Shown: positions 43,217-51,651 of the stretch, in pieces
Position numbering within the stretch: position 1 is the stretch's first letter
Layout of the letters: each line of letters begins with the position of its first letter
Origin: Streptomyces griseoincarnatus
GTDB taxonomy: Bacteria; Actinomycetota; Actinomycetes; Streptomycetales; Streptomycetaceae
Assembly: GCA_014649575.1 (NCBI GenBank)
Contig: BMTH01000003.1
Location: forward strand, 372,001 to 436,000
Reading direction: 5' to 3'
DNA length: 64,000 nt
The notes under the pieces: generated by a model
What the model was told of the DNA's origin: nothing
What the model saw: only the letters and a program-made list of their open reading frames with translations
Databases searched by the model: none
Position numbers and translations under genes: made by a program

Positions 43217-44200
43217 TCAGTGGTCCTGCTCGAGAATGCCCGACTGTGCGATCAAATACCCCAGTTGGGCACGGCTGCCACTGCCGAGCGCGGTGGCCAG
43301 CTTCGCTATGTGCGCCCGGCAGGTGCGGACGTTCATGCCGAGGCGGCGCGCGATGGCCTCGTCGACGTGGCCCTCGACGAGCAGTTTGGCTATCGAGTGC
43401 TGGATGTCGGTGAGACCGTCCGCGGCGGTCTCGTACGGAGTTCCGGCGGTGAGCGGGACCGCCCGGCCCCACATGAACTCGAAGACCTTGATGAGGTAGC
43501 GGACCAGGCCCGGGTGACGCAGTTCGAGGGCGACCTGGCGGTCGTCCCGGACGGGGATGAAGGCGACGGTGTCGTCGCAGATGATGAGGCGTTCGACGAG
43601 CTCGTCGATGGTGCGGTACTCCACCTTGCCGTCGGCGAACTGCTCGGTCCAGGCGATGCGTTCGGGGTTGTACCGTGCGGTGTGCTGGTAGAGCGTCCTG
43701 ATCCGCACCCCGCGTTCGATGAGGGGCCGGTCGCGCTCCAGCGCCTCGATCAGGCGCTGCTCCGGGTGACGGTTCTTCGGCTGGACGGTGAGGACCTCGT
43801 GCCGGCACTGGGAGGTCGCCAGGTCGAGCGCCTCGTTGATGCGGTCGAGTCCTTCGAGCACAGTGATGGAGTGGACCGGTTCCGTCATGGGCACGCCGAG
43901 GGCCATGAACGGCTCGAATGCCTCCGCCAGGTCCATGGTCAGGCGCCTGCGTTCGGTGATCTCCCGCTCGATCGGGTCCAGCTGCTGGGCCAGGACGACG
44001 GAGGGAGGTACGGGGCGCAGCCAGTCGGGGTCGTCCGGATCGGGGTGGAGCAGGGCGAAGTCGACCAGACAGGGTGCGGCTTCGACCTCGGCCCGGGTGA
44101 TACGTCCCGTGCGCAGAGCGTTCGCGTACAGACGACTTCCTTCCGCGCACAGCTCCGTCATGGGATGGGGATGCACGGTTTTGGTCCGATTCGTTGTCAA
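43217..44200 (-). CDS. LuxR-type regulator of the peptide cluster (paralogue 3)
   Basis: Codes for about 327 residues. A TTG at 44200 preceded by GGTGGAG is chosen; ATGs at 44227 and 44161 are alternatives. Layout as in its paralogues: CLVDFALLHPDPDDPDWLRPVPP, ICDDTVAFIPVRDDRQVALELRHPGLV, and the LuxR helix-turn-helix LTDIQHSIAKLLVEGHVDEAIARRLGMNVRTCRAHIAKL. It is divergent from the exported peptide gene, with about 110 bases between starts, which makes it the best candidate for the regulator of that gene. Confidence 0.85.
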   Translation of the reverse strand: MTTNRTKTVHPHPMTELCAEGSRLYANALRTGRITRAEVEAAPCLVDFALLHPDPDDPDWLRPVPPSVVLAQQLDPIEREITERRRLTMDLAEAFEPFMALGVPMTEPVHSITVLEGLDRINEALDLATSQCRHEVLTVQPKNRHPEQRLIEALERDRPLIERGVRIRTLYQHTARYNPERIAWTEQFADGKVEYRTIDELVERLIICDDTVAFIPVRDDRQVALELRHPGLVRYLIKVFEFMWGRAVPLTAGTPYETAADGLTDIQHSIAKLLVEGHVDEAIARRLGMNVRTCRAHIAKLATALGSGSRAQLGYLIAQSGILEQDH

Positions 44201-44313
44201 ATCTCCACCCCCCAGGCTCCTGAACATGCAGGAACATGATGCACCGATCGTGTGGCCATGACGTGCCCGAATGAGCCATCGTCTTACTTGACGGGGGAAA
44301 AGGGGACCTTCAA

Positions 44314-44526
44314 GTGAGGACGAAGCCGACTATGCGTAAGAGAATGCTTCGCTCGGTGCTTGTCGCCGCCCTGTCCGCCGTTGTGGCCTTCGGCGCGCTG
44401 AGTGGCCTCTCCGGCGCGCAGGACAGTGGTAACACGGAGGGCGACACCGTCTGGTCGACCGGGGTCGCGGGAGCGGGCGACGGCGAGGACGTGGCCTACT
44501 TCCCGGCAGACACCGTCTGGAGCTGA
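44314..44526 (+). CDS. Small exported peptide precursor with duplicated DTVWS motif
   Basis: Codes for 70 residues from GTG; AAAAGGGGACC is upstream. A classical signal peptide (basic MRTKPTMRKRMLRS, hydrophobic VLVAALSAVVAFGALSGL, small residues before cleavage near residue 35) leaves a short acidic peptide. This carries DTVWS twice, at 44-48 and at 66-70, where it forms the exact C-terminus, separated by an acidic/Gly linker (GAGDGEDV). Such a duplicated short motif is typical of peptides cut into signals or modified precursors. The Rieske-like gene starts 2 bases after its stop. Confidence 0.75.
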   Translation: MRTKPTMRKRMLRSVLVAALSAVVAFGALSGLSGAQDSGNTEGDTVWSTGVAGAGDGEDVAYFPADTVWS

Positions 44527-44527
44527 C

Positions 44528-44863
44528 GTGACCACCCCACCAGACGACCGCTCCTTCCGGCGTGAGATGGCGACCGCCTACCGGTCCGGATGGCACTTCA
44601 TCGACCTGGTCACCGCCATCCCCCACAACGGTGACTCGTTGATGGTGACCGTCTTCGGTGAGCCCGTGGTCGTCACCCGTGACGAGGACGGCGACGTGCG
44701 GGCGTACCGGTGCCTGCGCCGGCCCAGGGGGGCGCCGAAGCCCGTCCGGTGTGCCGTCCGGTACGGCATGATCTTCGTGAACCTGGACCAGCGGGACCAC
44801 CGGCAGGTGGAGCCCGACACCCGGTCCCCCCGGACCATCTCGGCCACCCCCCGCAGTGCCTGA
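44528..44863 (+). CDS. Rieske-fold-like protein lacking cluster ligands
   Basis: Codes for 111 residues from GTG, directly after the peptide gene. WHFIDLVTAIPHNGDSLMVTVFGEPVVVTRDEDGDVRAY and VRYGMIFVNLDQRD follow the beta strands of the Rieske domain of ring-hydroxylating oxygenases. Where the C-x-H and C-x2-H ligands should be, it reads RCLRRPRGAPKPVRCAV: the Cys residues are there, but both His are missing. So a 2Fe-2S cluster is not expected. The protein may bind or modify the peptide, or be a remnant. No catalytic partner domain is present. Confidence 0.65.
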   Translation: MTTPPDDRSFRREMATAYRSGWHFIDLVTAIPHNGDSLMVTVFGEPVVVTRDEDGDVRAYRCLRRPRGAPKPVRCAVRYGMIFVNLDQRDHRQVEPDTRSPRTISATPRSA

Positions 44864-44906
44864 CGCGATTCCCCCGTCGTAACAGATCGCTCAGGTGCTT
44901 CCCCCC

Positions 44907-44947
44907 GCAGCGGCGTCACCGTGACCTGAACACGGTGACGCCGCTGC
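44907..44947 (+). terminator. Terminator after the peptide/Rieske-like pair
   Basis: A 17-bp perfect stem (44907-44923 with 44931-44947), 7-base loop, followed by AGTTTTAG. Confidence 0.9.
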
Positions 44948-45030
44948 AGTTTTAGGGGACATTTCCGGGTATCGGCCGGATCGGGTGATGGCCGGAAGCC
45001 GCCGCTTTCCGGTGATGATCACACCGCTCC

Positions 45031-45447
45031 TCACCCGCGCCCCATCGCCCGCGTGAGCGCGATCTCGATGACGACCCGGTCCGGGTTGGGTCCCGGCATC
45101 CGCCCGTACCGCTCCGCGTACCGCTCCACCGCGTCCCGGACGCGCTCCGGCTCGGTGCGCACCCGCGCCCGCCCCTCCAGCGTCGCCCACCGGCGGCCGT
45201 CCACCTGGCAGACCGCGACGGGTGCTCCTTCGTCCCCGGCCGCCCGGACGTGGCGGGCCTTCGCGCTGGTCCGGTTGGTGATCACCCGCGCCAGCGACTG
45301 CTGCGGGTCGTAGGTGACCCCGACGGGTACCAGATGCGGCGTGCCGTCCGGGCGGAGCGTGGTCAGCGTGCACAGGTGCCGCTCGCGCCAGAAGCTGAGA
45401 TAGGAGGCGTCCGGATCGCCCGGATCGACCGAATACGTGAGGGTCAT
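45031..45447 (-). CDS. PPOX-class (F420/FMN) split-barrel protein
   Basis: Codes for 138 residues with the split beta-barrel pattern SFWRERHLCTLTTLRPDGTPHLVPVGVTYD, ARVITNRTSAKARHVRAAG, VAVCQVDGRRWATLEGRARV. Actinobacterial members of this group usually bind cofactor F420 and reduce small substrates such as biliverdin or quinones; the substrate here is unknown. It is divergent from clpB, and the HAIR site lies between the two starts (39 bases from this one), so HspR may control it too. Confidence 0.85.
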   Translation of the reverse strand: MTLTYSVDPGDPDASYLSFWRERHLCTLTTLRPDGTPHLVPVGVTYDPQQSLARVITNRTSAKARHVRAAGDEGAPVAVCQVDGRRWATLEGRARVRTEPERVRDAVERYAERYGRMPGPNPDRVVIEIALTRAMGRG

Positions 45448-45485
45448 GCCCCGGAACTTAGCCCTTGGCCTCTCGCGGGTACTGC

Positions 45486-45506
45486 CTTGAGTGGAATAGA
45501 CTCAAG
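45486..45506. promoter_or_regulatory. HAIR operator upstream of clpB
   Basis: CTTGAGT-N7-ACTCAAG, a perfect match to the HspR consensus and to the dnaK proximal site. It lies 74 bases before the clpB start and 39 before the divergent PPOX gene. Confidence 0.93.
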
Positions 45507-45580
45507 TTTGTGGACGTTGGCACAGTCAGCCAGACACACGCCGAGGGTCATCGAAGGGCACCAAGGAGGAGAACGGACAC

Positions 45581-48178
45581 GTGGACGCCGAGCTGACCAA
45601 CCGGAGCCGGGACGCACTGGCCGCCGCCGGCAACCGGGCCGTGACCGAGGGACACCCCGACCTCACCCCCGCGCACCTGCTGCTCGCCCTGCTCGCCGGG
45701 CAGGAGAACGAGAACATCACGGACCTGCTCGCCGCGGTCGACGCCGACCAGGCCGCCGTGCGCGCCGGGGCCGAGCGCGTCCTCGCCGGGCTGCCGAGCG
45801 TCACCGGATCCACGGTGGCGCCGCCCCAGCCCAACCGTGAGCTGCTCGCCGTCGTCGCGGACGCGCAGGCCCGCGCGCAGGAGCTGGGCGACGAGTACCT
45901 GTCCACCGAGCACCTGCTGATCGGCATCGCCGCCAAGGGCGGGGCCGCCGGGGAGGTACTGTCCCGGCAGGGCGCCACCGCGGACAAGCTGCAGGAGGCC
46001 TTCCAGAAGGCGAGGGGGACGCGCCGGGTGACCACTCCCGACCCGGAGGGCCAGTACAAGGCCCTCGAGAAGTTCGGCACCGATCTGACCGCCGCCGCCC
46101 GCGAGGGCAGGCTGGACCCCGTCATCGGGCGGGACCAGGAGATCCGGCGGGTGGTGCAGGTGCTGAGCCGCCGCACCAAGAACAACCCCGTGCTGATCGG
46201 CGAGCCGGGCGTCGGCAAGACCGCCGTCGTCGAAGGCCTCGCCCAGCGGATCGTCAAGGGCGACGTGCCCGAGTCGCTGAAGAACAAGCGGCTGGTCGCG
46301 CTCGACCTGGGCGCGATGGTCGCGGGCGCCAAGTACCGCGGCGAGTTCGAGGAGCGGCTGAAGACCGTGCTCGCGGAGATCAAGGAGTCCGACGGGCAGG
46401 TCGTCACGTTCATCGACGAGCTGCACACCGTGGTGGGCGCGGGCGCCGGCGGCGACTCCGCGATGGACGCGGGCAACATGCTGAAGCCGATGCTCGCGCG
46501 CGGCGAGCTGCGCATGGTCGGCGCGACCACGCTCGACGAGTACCGCGAGCGGATCGAGAAGGACCCGGCGCTGGAGCGGCGCTTCCAGCAGGTGCTGGTC
46601 GCCGAGCCGTCCGTCGAGGACTCCATCGCGATCCTGCGCGGCCTCAAGGGCCGCTACGAGGCGCACCACAAGGTGCAGATCGCCGACAGCGCGCTCGTCG
46701 CCGCCGCGACCCTCTCCGACCGGTACATCACCTCCCGCTTCCTGCCGGACAAGGCCATCGACCTGGTCGACGAGGCCGCCTCCCGGCTGCGCATGGAGAT
46801 CGACTCCTCGCCCGTCGAGATCGACGAGCTCCAGCGCGCCGTGGACCGGCTGCGCATGGAGGAGCTGGCCATCGGCAAGGAGACGGACCAGGCCTCCAAG
46901 GAGCGCCTGGAGAAGCTGCGCCGCGACCTCGCCGACAAGGAGGAGGAGCTGCGCGGCCTCACCGCCCGCTGGGAGAAGGAGAAGCAGTCCCTCAACCGGG
47001 TCGGTGAGCTGAAGGAGAAGCTGGACGAGCTGCGCGGCCAGGCCGAGCGTGCCCAGCGCGACGGCGACTTCGACACCGCCTCCAAGCTGCTCTACGGCGA
47101 GATCCCGGGCGTCGAACGCGACCTGGAGGCCGCCTCGGAGGCCGAGGAAGAGGTGGCGAAGGACACCATGGTCAAGGAGGAGGTCGGCGCCGACGACATC
47201 GCCGACGTCGTCGCCTCCTGGACCGGTATCCCCGCCGGCCGTCTGATGGAGGGCGAGACGCAGAAGCTGCTGCGCATGGAGGACGAGATCGGCAAGCGGC
47301 TGATCGGGCAGTCCGAGGCCGTGCGCGCCGTCTCCGACGCGGTGCGGCGTTCGCGGGCGGGGGTGTCCGACCCGGACCGGCCCACCGGCTCCTTCCTGTT
47401 CCTCGGCCCGACCGGTGTCGGCAAGACCGAGCTGGCCAAGGCACTAGCGGACTTCCTCTTCGACGACGAGCGGGCGATGGTCCGCATCGACATGTCGGAG
47501 TACAGCGAGAAGCACAGCGTCGCCCGTCTGGTCGGCGCGCCCCCCGGTTACGTCGGCTACGAGGAGGGCGGCCAGCTCACCGAGGCGGTGCGGCGCCGGC
47601 CGTACAGCGTGGTGCTGCTCGACGAGGTGGAGAAGGCGCACCCGGAGGTCTTCGACATCCTGCTCCAGGTGCTCGACGACGGCCGTCTCACCGACGGTCA
47701 GGGCCGCACGGTGGACTTCCGCAACACGATCCTGGTGCTGACGTCCAACCTGGGCAGCCAGTACCTGGTCGACCCGGTCAGCTCCGAGGAGGAGAAGCGG
47801 GAGCAGGTGCTCGAGGTGGTCCGGGCGTCGTTCAAGCCGGAGTTCCTCAACCGCCTGGACGACCTGGTCGTCTTCTCCGCGCTCAGCAAGGCCGAGCTGG
47901 AGCGGATCGCGGGGCTGCAGATCGAGGCGCTCGGGCGGCGGCTCGCCGAGCGGCGGCTCACCTTGGACGTCACACCCGAGGCGCTTCGGTGGCTGGCCGA
48001 CGAGGGCCTGGACCCGGCGTACGGCGCGCGGCCGCTGCGCCGGCTGGTGCAGACCGCGATCGGCGACCGGCTCGCCAAGGAGATCCTGTCCGGCGAGATC
48101 AAGGACGGCGACACGGTCCGGGTGGACCGTTTCGGGGACGAGCTGATCGTCGGCCCCGCCACGGGCAAGACACTCTGA
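45581..48178 (+). CDS. clpB: Disaggregase ClpB
   Basis: Codes for 865 residues from GTG with AAGGAGGAG upstream. Hsp100 hexameric disaggregase that works with DnaK. Domains in order: N-domain (1-145), AAA1 with Walker A GEPGVGKT (from 207) and [14 protein letters not shown], the long coiled-coil M domain (about 400-530, [21 protein letters not shown]), AAA2 with GPTGVGKT (from 609) and [16 protein letters not shown], and the small C-terminal domain. No ClpP-binding loop of the ClpA/C type was seen. Controlled by HspR through the HAIR site. Confidence 0.98.
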   Translation: MDAELTNRSRDALAAAGNRAVTEGHPDLTPAHLLLALLAGQENENITDLLAAVDADQAAVRAGAERVLAGLPSVTGSTVAPPQPNRELLAVVADAQARAQELGDEYLSTEHLLIGIAAKGGAAGEVLSRQGATADKLQEAFQKARGTRRVTTPDPEGQYKALEKFGTDLTAAAREGRLDPVIGRDQEIRRVVQVLSRRTKNNPVLIGEPGVGKTAVVEGLAQRIVKGDVPESLKNKRLVALDLGAMVAGAKYRGEFEERLKTVLAEIKESDGQVVTFIDELHTVVGAGAGGDSAMDAGNMLKPMLARGELRMVGATTLDEYRERIEKDPALERRFQQVLVAEPSVEDSIAILRGLKGRYEAHHKVQIADSALVAAATLSDRYITSRFLPDKAIDLVDEAASRLRMEIDSSPVEIDELQRAVDRLRMEELAIGKETDQASKERLEKLRRDLADKEEELRGLTARWEKEKQSLNRVGELKEKLDELRGQAERAQRDGDFDTASKLLYGEIPGVERDLEAASEAEEEVAKDTMVKEEVGADDIADVVASWTGIPAGRLMEGETQKLLRMEDEIGKRLIGQSEAVRAVSDAVRRSRAGVSDPDRPTGSFLFLGPTGVGKTELAKALADFLFDDERAMVRIDMSEYSEKHSVARLVGAPPGYVGYEEGGQLTEAVRRRPYSVVLLDEVEKAHPEVFDILLQVLDDGRLTDGQGRTVDFRNTILVLTSNLGSQYLVDPVSSEEEKREQVLEVVRASFKPEFLNRLDDLVVFSALSKAELERIAGLQIEALGRRLAERRLTLDVTPEALRWLADEGLDPAYGARPLRRLVQTAIGDRLAKEILSGEIKDGDTVRVDRFGDELIVGPATGKTL

Positions 48179-48194
48179 ATCACGGTTCCGGTTA

Positions 48195-48242
48195 CCGGGC
48201 CCGACGTGACGTGCGGATCTTCCGCGCGCACGTTGGGCCCGG
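48195..48242 (+). terminator. Terminator after clpB
   Basis: A 14-bp stem with one G-U pair (48195-48208 with 48229-48242), 20-base loop containing a smaller hairpin, then CCTTTCC. Confidence 0.65.
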
Positions 48243-48368
48243 AGCCTTTCCGGGTACCCCGGACCTGACCGGATCGAGTCAGCCCTCGGCTGACAGGCCC
48301 GTCGGGGCTTGCCACCCCCCTCCCCGCATGGGGGAGGATGGCGGGATCCGTACGAAGGGAAATTCACG

Positions 48369-48899
48369 GTGACCATCGACCCGTCCTCGATTCCGAATTT
48401 CGGGGGCCAGCAGCCCGAGCCGCAGCCCCAAGGACCGGCGGGCCCCGTCGTCCCGGATCAGGACCTCGTGAAGCAGCTCCTCGACCAGATGGAGCTGAAG
48501 TACGTCGTCGACGACGAGGGTGACCTCGCGGCGCCGTGGGAGCAGTTCCGCACGTACTTCATGTTCCGTGGGGAAGGCGACCAGCAGATCTTCTCCGTCC
48601 GGACGTTCTACGACCGGCCGCACCAGATCGACGAGAAGCCCCAGCTGCTCGAGTCCGTCGACGACTGGAACCGCCGCACGCTGTGGCCCAAGGTGTACAC
48701 GCACACCCATGACGACGGCACGGTCCGTCTCATCGGTGAGGCCCAGATGCTGATCGGCATGGGCGTCAGCCTGGAGCACTTCGTCTCCTCGACGGTCAGT
48801 TGGGTGCGGGCCGCCATCGAGTTCGACAAGTGGCTCGTCGAGCAGCTCGGCCTGGAGCAGGAGATCAACGACGCGGACAAGCCCGACGACGACGCGTAA
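48369..48899 (+). CDS. YbjN-domain protein
   Basis: Codes for 176 residues from GTG. After a Pro/Gln-rich start, residues 35-160 have the YbjN/T3SS-chaperone-like alpha-beta fold (LLDQMELKYVVDDEGDLAAPWEQFRTYFMFRGE, VDDWNRRTLWPKVYTH, GMGVSLEHFVSSTVSWVRAAIEFDKWL). Members are small acidic cytoplasmic proteins of unknown role, linked to stress tolerance in other bacteria. It stands alone between two terminators. Confidence 0.87.
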   Translation: MTIDPSSIPNFGGQQPEPQPQGPAGPVVPDQDLVKQLLDQMELKYVVDDEGDLAAPWEQFRTYFMFRGEGDQQIFSVRTFYDRPHQIDEKPQLLESVDDWNRRTLWPKVYTHTHDDGTVRLIGEAQMLIGMGVSLEHFVSSTVSWVRAAIEFDKWLVEQLGLEQEINDADKPDDDA

Positions 48900-48952
48900 G
48901 CGCCCTCGCGCGCGAGCGGCTGCGCCGGCCAGGCGCACGCCGTGGGGAGCCC

Positions 48953-48999
48953 AGCCCGGCCCGGAAGCCGGCCCACGTGGCCGGTCGCGGGGCCGGGCT
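48953..48999 (+). terminator. Probable terminator after the YbjN gene
   Basis: AGCCCGGCCC (48953-48962) pairs with GGGCCGGGCT (48990-48999), enclosing a second hairpin (GGCCCACGTGGCC). A short TCTCTC follows. Confidence 0.6.
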
Positions 49000-49047
49000 C
49001 TCTCATGCCCGGCCACCGGCCCGCCGGGCCCGCCTATTCTTGGGGAC

Positions 49048-49656
49048 ATGACAGTCCAGCCCGCCCCGCGCGACGACGACCGAGGCGGCCTGCGCGCCTC
49101 CCACGACGACCGGGAGGCGGTGGTGGAGCAGCTGCGCGACGCGGCCGCCGAGGGGCGCATCGACCTCGACGAGCTGGACGAGCGGCTGGAGCGGGCGCTC
49201 ACCGCGAAGACCTACGCGGAGCTGGACGCCCTCACCGTGGACCTGCCGAGGCCGCCGGCCCCCGCCGACCTGCCGCCCCTGGAGCTGAAGGGCGGCCTCC
49301 ACGGAGTGTCCCGCGGCCCCGGCCGCTGGGAGGTCCCCGCACAGGTGATCGCGCGCGGCGGCCTGGCAGGCGTGAAGCTCGACTTCAGCCGCGCCGAGTG
49401 CCGGCTGCCCGAGGTCACGGTGGAGGCGTACGGGGAGGCGGCGGGCGTCACGATCGTCCTCCCGGACGGCTGGGCTGCCGACACCACCGCGATGGACCCC
49501 GGCATCGGCGGCCTCAAGGACACCACCACCCCCGACCGCCTCCCGGGCACCCCCCTGATCCGCGTCGTCGGCTCCGGCGGCATGGCGGGCGTGGTGGTCA
49601 GGCATCCGAACCGGTGGGAGCGGCGGAAGCTGGCGAGCAACCCGCCGCGGGACTAG
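49048..49656 (+). CDS. DUF1707 protein with LiaF-like C-terminal region
   Basis: Codes for 202 residues. The N-terminal 55 residues (LRASHDDREAVVEQLRDAAAEGRIDLDELDERLERALTAKTYAEL) are a DUF1707 domain, a two-helix SHOCT-like module. The rest forms repeating short strands (VIARGGLAGVKLDFSRAECR, VTVEAYGEAAGVTIVLPDGW) like the LiaF/cell-wall-response beta helix. Such proteins often sit near envelope-stress systems. The last 4 bases overlap the end of the convergent membrane-protein gene. Confidence 0.87.
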   Translation: MTVQPAPRDDDRGGLRASHDDREAVVEQLRDAAAEGRIDLDELDERLERALTAKTYAELDALTVDLPRPPAPADLPPLELKGGLHGVSRGPGRWEVPAQVIARGGLAGVKLDFSRAECRLPEVTVEAYGEAAGVTIVLPDGWAADTTAMDPGIGGLKDTTTPDRLPGTPLIRVVGSGGMAGVVVRHPNRWERRKLASNPPRD

Positions 49657-50306
49657 CCGCGGGCCGGCGTGCTCCCGATCCTGCGGGCGAGGCGTCCGAT
49701 CAGCACGGCGTTGACCAGTGCGGCCAGGACCACGCCGGCGGAGAAGACCAGCGTGCCGAGCCAGGGGAGCGAGTGGTACTCGGCGGGCGCCGAGGCCGCC
49801 GCGGCGAGGAAGCTGAGCGGCGCCGCCGCGAGGAGGGGCCAGATGCCCGCGAACCCGGGGTCCGGCGACAGCAGCACGGCGTACAGGAAGGTGCCCAGGG
49901 CCGCCGCGACCACGGCGACGTAGACCCGCGCGGGCCAATTGTCCACGGCGGCCGCGAGCAGCGTACGTCTGGGGCGCGCCGAGGGCGTCCGGTCCGGTCT
50001 GCGGGCGAGCGCGCCGAACGCGGCGGCGTTCACCAGGGCGCACAGCAGCAGCCACCCGCCCCACAGCACCGCGGCCCCGGCCTCGGCGGCCCCGCCTCCC
50101 ACCGTGCCGGCCCCGAAGGGCAGGACCACCGGCAGGAAGGACAGCGGTGCGGTGAGCAGGGCCGGCGCCATGGCGTACGGGCTGTCCGGGGCGAGGAACA
50201 GCACCGCGACGCCGACGGCGACGAGGCCCAGGTAGGCGCGGGCGGGGAAGCTGTCCGTGGCGAGTGCGAGAAGGCGCCGCGGGCGGAAGCGGTCGGAGGT
50301 CGGCAT
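49653..50306 (-). CDS. SCO4225-like membrane protein
   Basis: Codes for 217 residues; AGGAAGGG is 6 bases before the chosen ATG (MPTSDRFRPRRLL). Two copies of a three-helix unit are visible: ARAYLGLVAVGVAVLFLAPDS...ALLTAPLSFLPVV...WLLLCALVNAAAFGALAR and ARVYVAVVAAALGTFLYAVLL...LLAAAPLSFLAAA...LAALVNAVLIGRLAR. So it is an internally duplicated six-helix protein. It resembles the family named after S. coelicolor SCO4225 (recalled). Function unknown. Confidence 0.78.
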   Translation of the reverse strand: MPTSDRFRPRRLLALATDSFPARAYLGLVAVGVAVLFLAPDSPYAMAPALLTAPLSFLPVVLPFGAGTVGGGAAEAGAAVLWGGWLLLCALVNAAAFGALARRPDRTPSARPRRTLLAAAVDNWPARVYVAVVAAALGTFLYAVLLSPDPGFAGIWPLLAAAPLSFLAAAASAPAEYHSLPWLGTLVFSAGVVLAALVNAVLIGRLARRIGSTPARG

Positions 50307-50742
50307 CGAAGGCCCTTCCTGGAGCCGGTGCGGGTTGGTGATCACCAGGGTGATCCGGCGGGCCTGCCCGGACATGAGTACCGGTACTCAAGTCCAGGTG
50401 AGGTGGGGACTCGGTCCGGGACGTGCCGACGCAGGGGTTCCTCAGCGGTTCCCACGGCCGTCAGGCGGGCGGCAGCCTCCTCCGGCACGTGACGCTGACT
50501 GCAGAAGGCGAAGCGGAATACCTGTCCCGGCCGGTTTGCCGGCCGCTTGCGGGCGTGGACAGGGGGCGTCGCCCAGGTGGCCGACTGCAGTTCGCCTGTC
50601 GCATCGCATCGCATCGTGGTGAAGAGAGCCGCCCGTGATCGTGTGGCGGACTCCAGGTGCGGGCCGCGGGCCGTGCTTGCCTGGGCCGGGCACTGAGCCG
50701 TTCCGTCCTGTCCAGGCGGGTTCCGTCGGTGGTCCGCCGTCG
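50307..50742. other. Intergenic region with palindrome and short tandem repeat
   Basis: 436 bases without a gene I can support. GATCACC-AG-GGTGATC at 50340-50355 (7-base arms) lies 34 bases before the membrane-protein start and may be an operator for it. CGCAT is repeated three times at about 50599-50613. Confidence 0.45.
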
Positions 50743-51354
50743 TCACCGTGGGGCGGGGGCCCAGGGGGCGAGCAGGTCGCGCAGCAGCTCGGCGAAGGCG
50801 TTGTCCAGGGTGTCCTCCCGGCATCGGTCGCCGACGGCGTCGGGGCACAGGGCGGCCGGCCGGGCGATCCACAGGATCTTCCAGGGTCTGGAGCCCAGTT
50901 CGGAATCGCCCCAGACGCCCCCGTGCGGGTGGAGGGGGTGCAGCAGGTCGCCGATGCGTTCCACCGCGTCCTGCGTCAGCGGGCCCGTCGCCGCCGTGTA
51001 CGCCGCCGAGAAGACCTCAGGGGAGGAGCGTGCGACGGCCGCCGTGGTCGGGTGACGTCGGACGGTCCGGACGACCTCCGTCAGGTGCGCGGTGATGCCC
51101 GCAACGGTGCCGTCGCTCGGGCAGGTGCGCTGCGCCGTGACGAAGGCCTGCGCCAGTTCCGCCCGCAGCGCGCGCAGGTGGAGTGCGGAGGCGGTCTTCC
51201 AGTTGCTGTAGAGGAAGGCCCGTGTGGTGCCGCAGCCGCGGGCGATGGCGGTCAGGGACACGTCCAGGCCACCGGTGCGCATGAGGGCGCGCACCGTGCT
51301 GATGACGTGCCCGGTGCTGTAGGGGTTGTGGCCGTAGCTGAAACGCGAGCTCAT
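50743..51354 (-). CDS. TetR-family regulator
   Basis: Codes for 203 residues from the ATG at 51352-51354. The N-terminal helix-turn-helix (ISTVRALMRTGGLDVSLTAIARGCGTTRAFLYSNWKTASAL) is TetR-like with the usual F/Y-Y-N-W pattern of the recognition helix. The ligand domain (60-200) is all helical and has no assigned ligand. The first 15 residues (MSSRFSYGHNPYSTG) are unusual for the family. No divergent target gene is adjacent; the aminotransferase lies 297 bases upstream on the same strand. Confidence 0.78.
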   Translation of the reverse strand: MSSRFSYGHNPYSTGHVISTVRALMRTGGLDVSLTAIARGCGTTRAFLYSNWKTASALHLRALRAELAQAFVTAQRTCPSDGTVAGITAHLTEVVRTVRRHPTTAAVARSSPEVFSAAYTAATGPLTQDAVERIGDLLHPLHPHGGVWGDSELGSRPWKILWIARPAALCPDAVGDRCREDTLDNAFAELLRDLLAPWAPAPR

Positions 51355-51651
51355 GTCGGCCACTGTGCTGAAAGGCGTGAACAGTGGACGGCGGAATGTC
51401 GTTCGACCACTCAGATGAGCGATGCGTGAACAGCGAGAGCCGAAGTGTTCACGCTTTTCGGTGAGGGTGTCACTCCTCGAGGGCGGCGACGAACGCGGCT
51501 CGTCCGACTCACGAGAAGAGCACCGCCGACCCGTCCGGCACCTTGGAGTCCCGAAGGGGGGCGTCTGCGGGCAGCCATCGCCGGATACGACGGACACGCG
51601 GCGGACAGGGTCGGCCCGCCGCTCCCTCTGTATCCCGTGCGGAGTAGCTGA

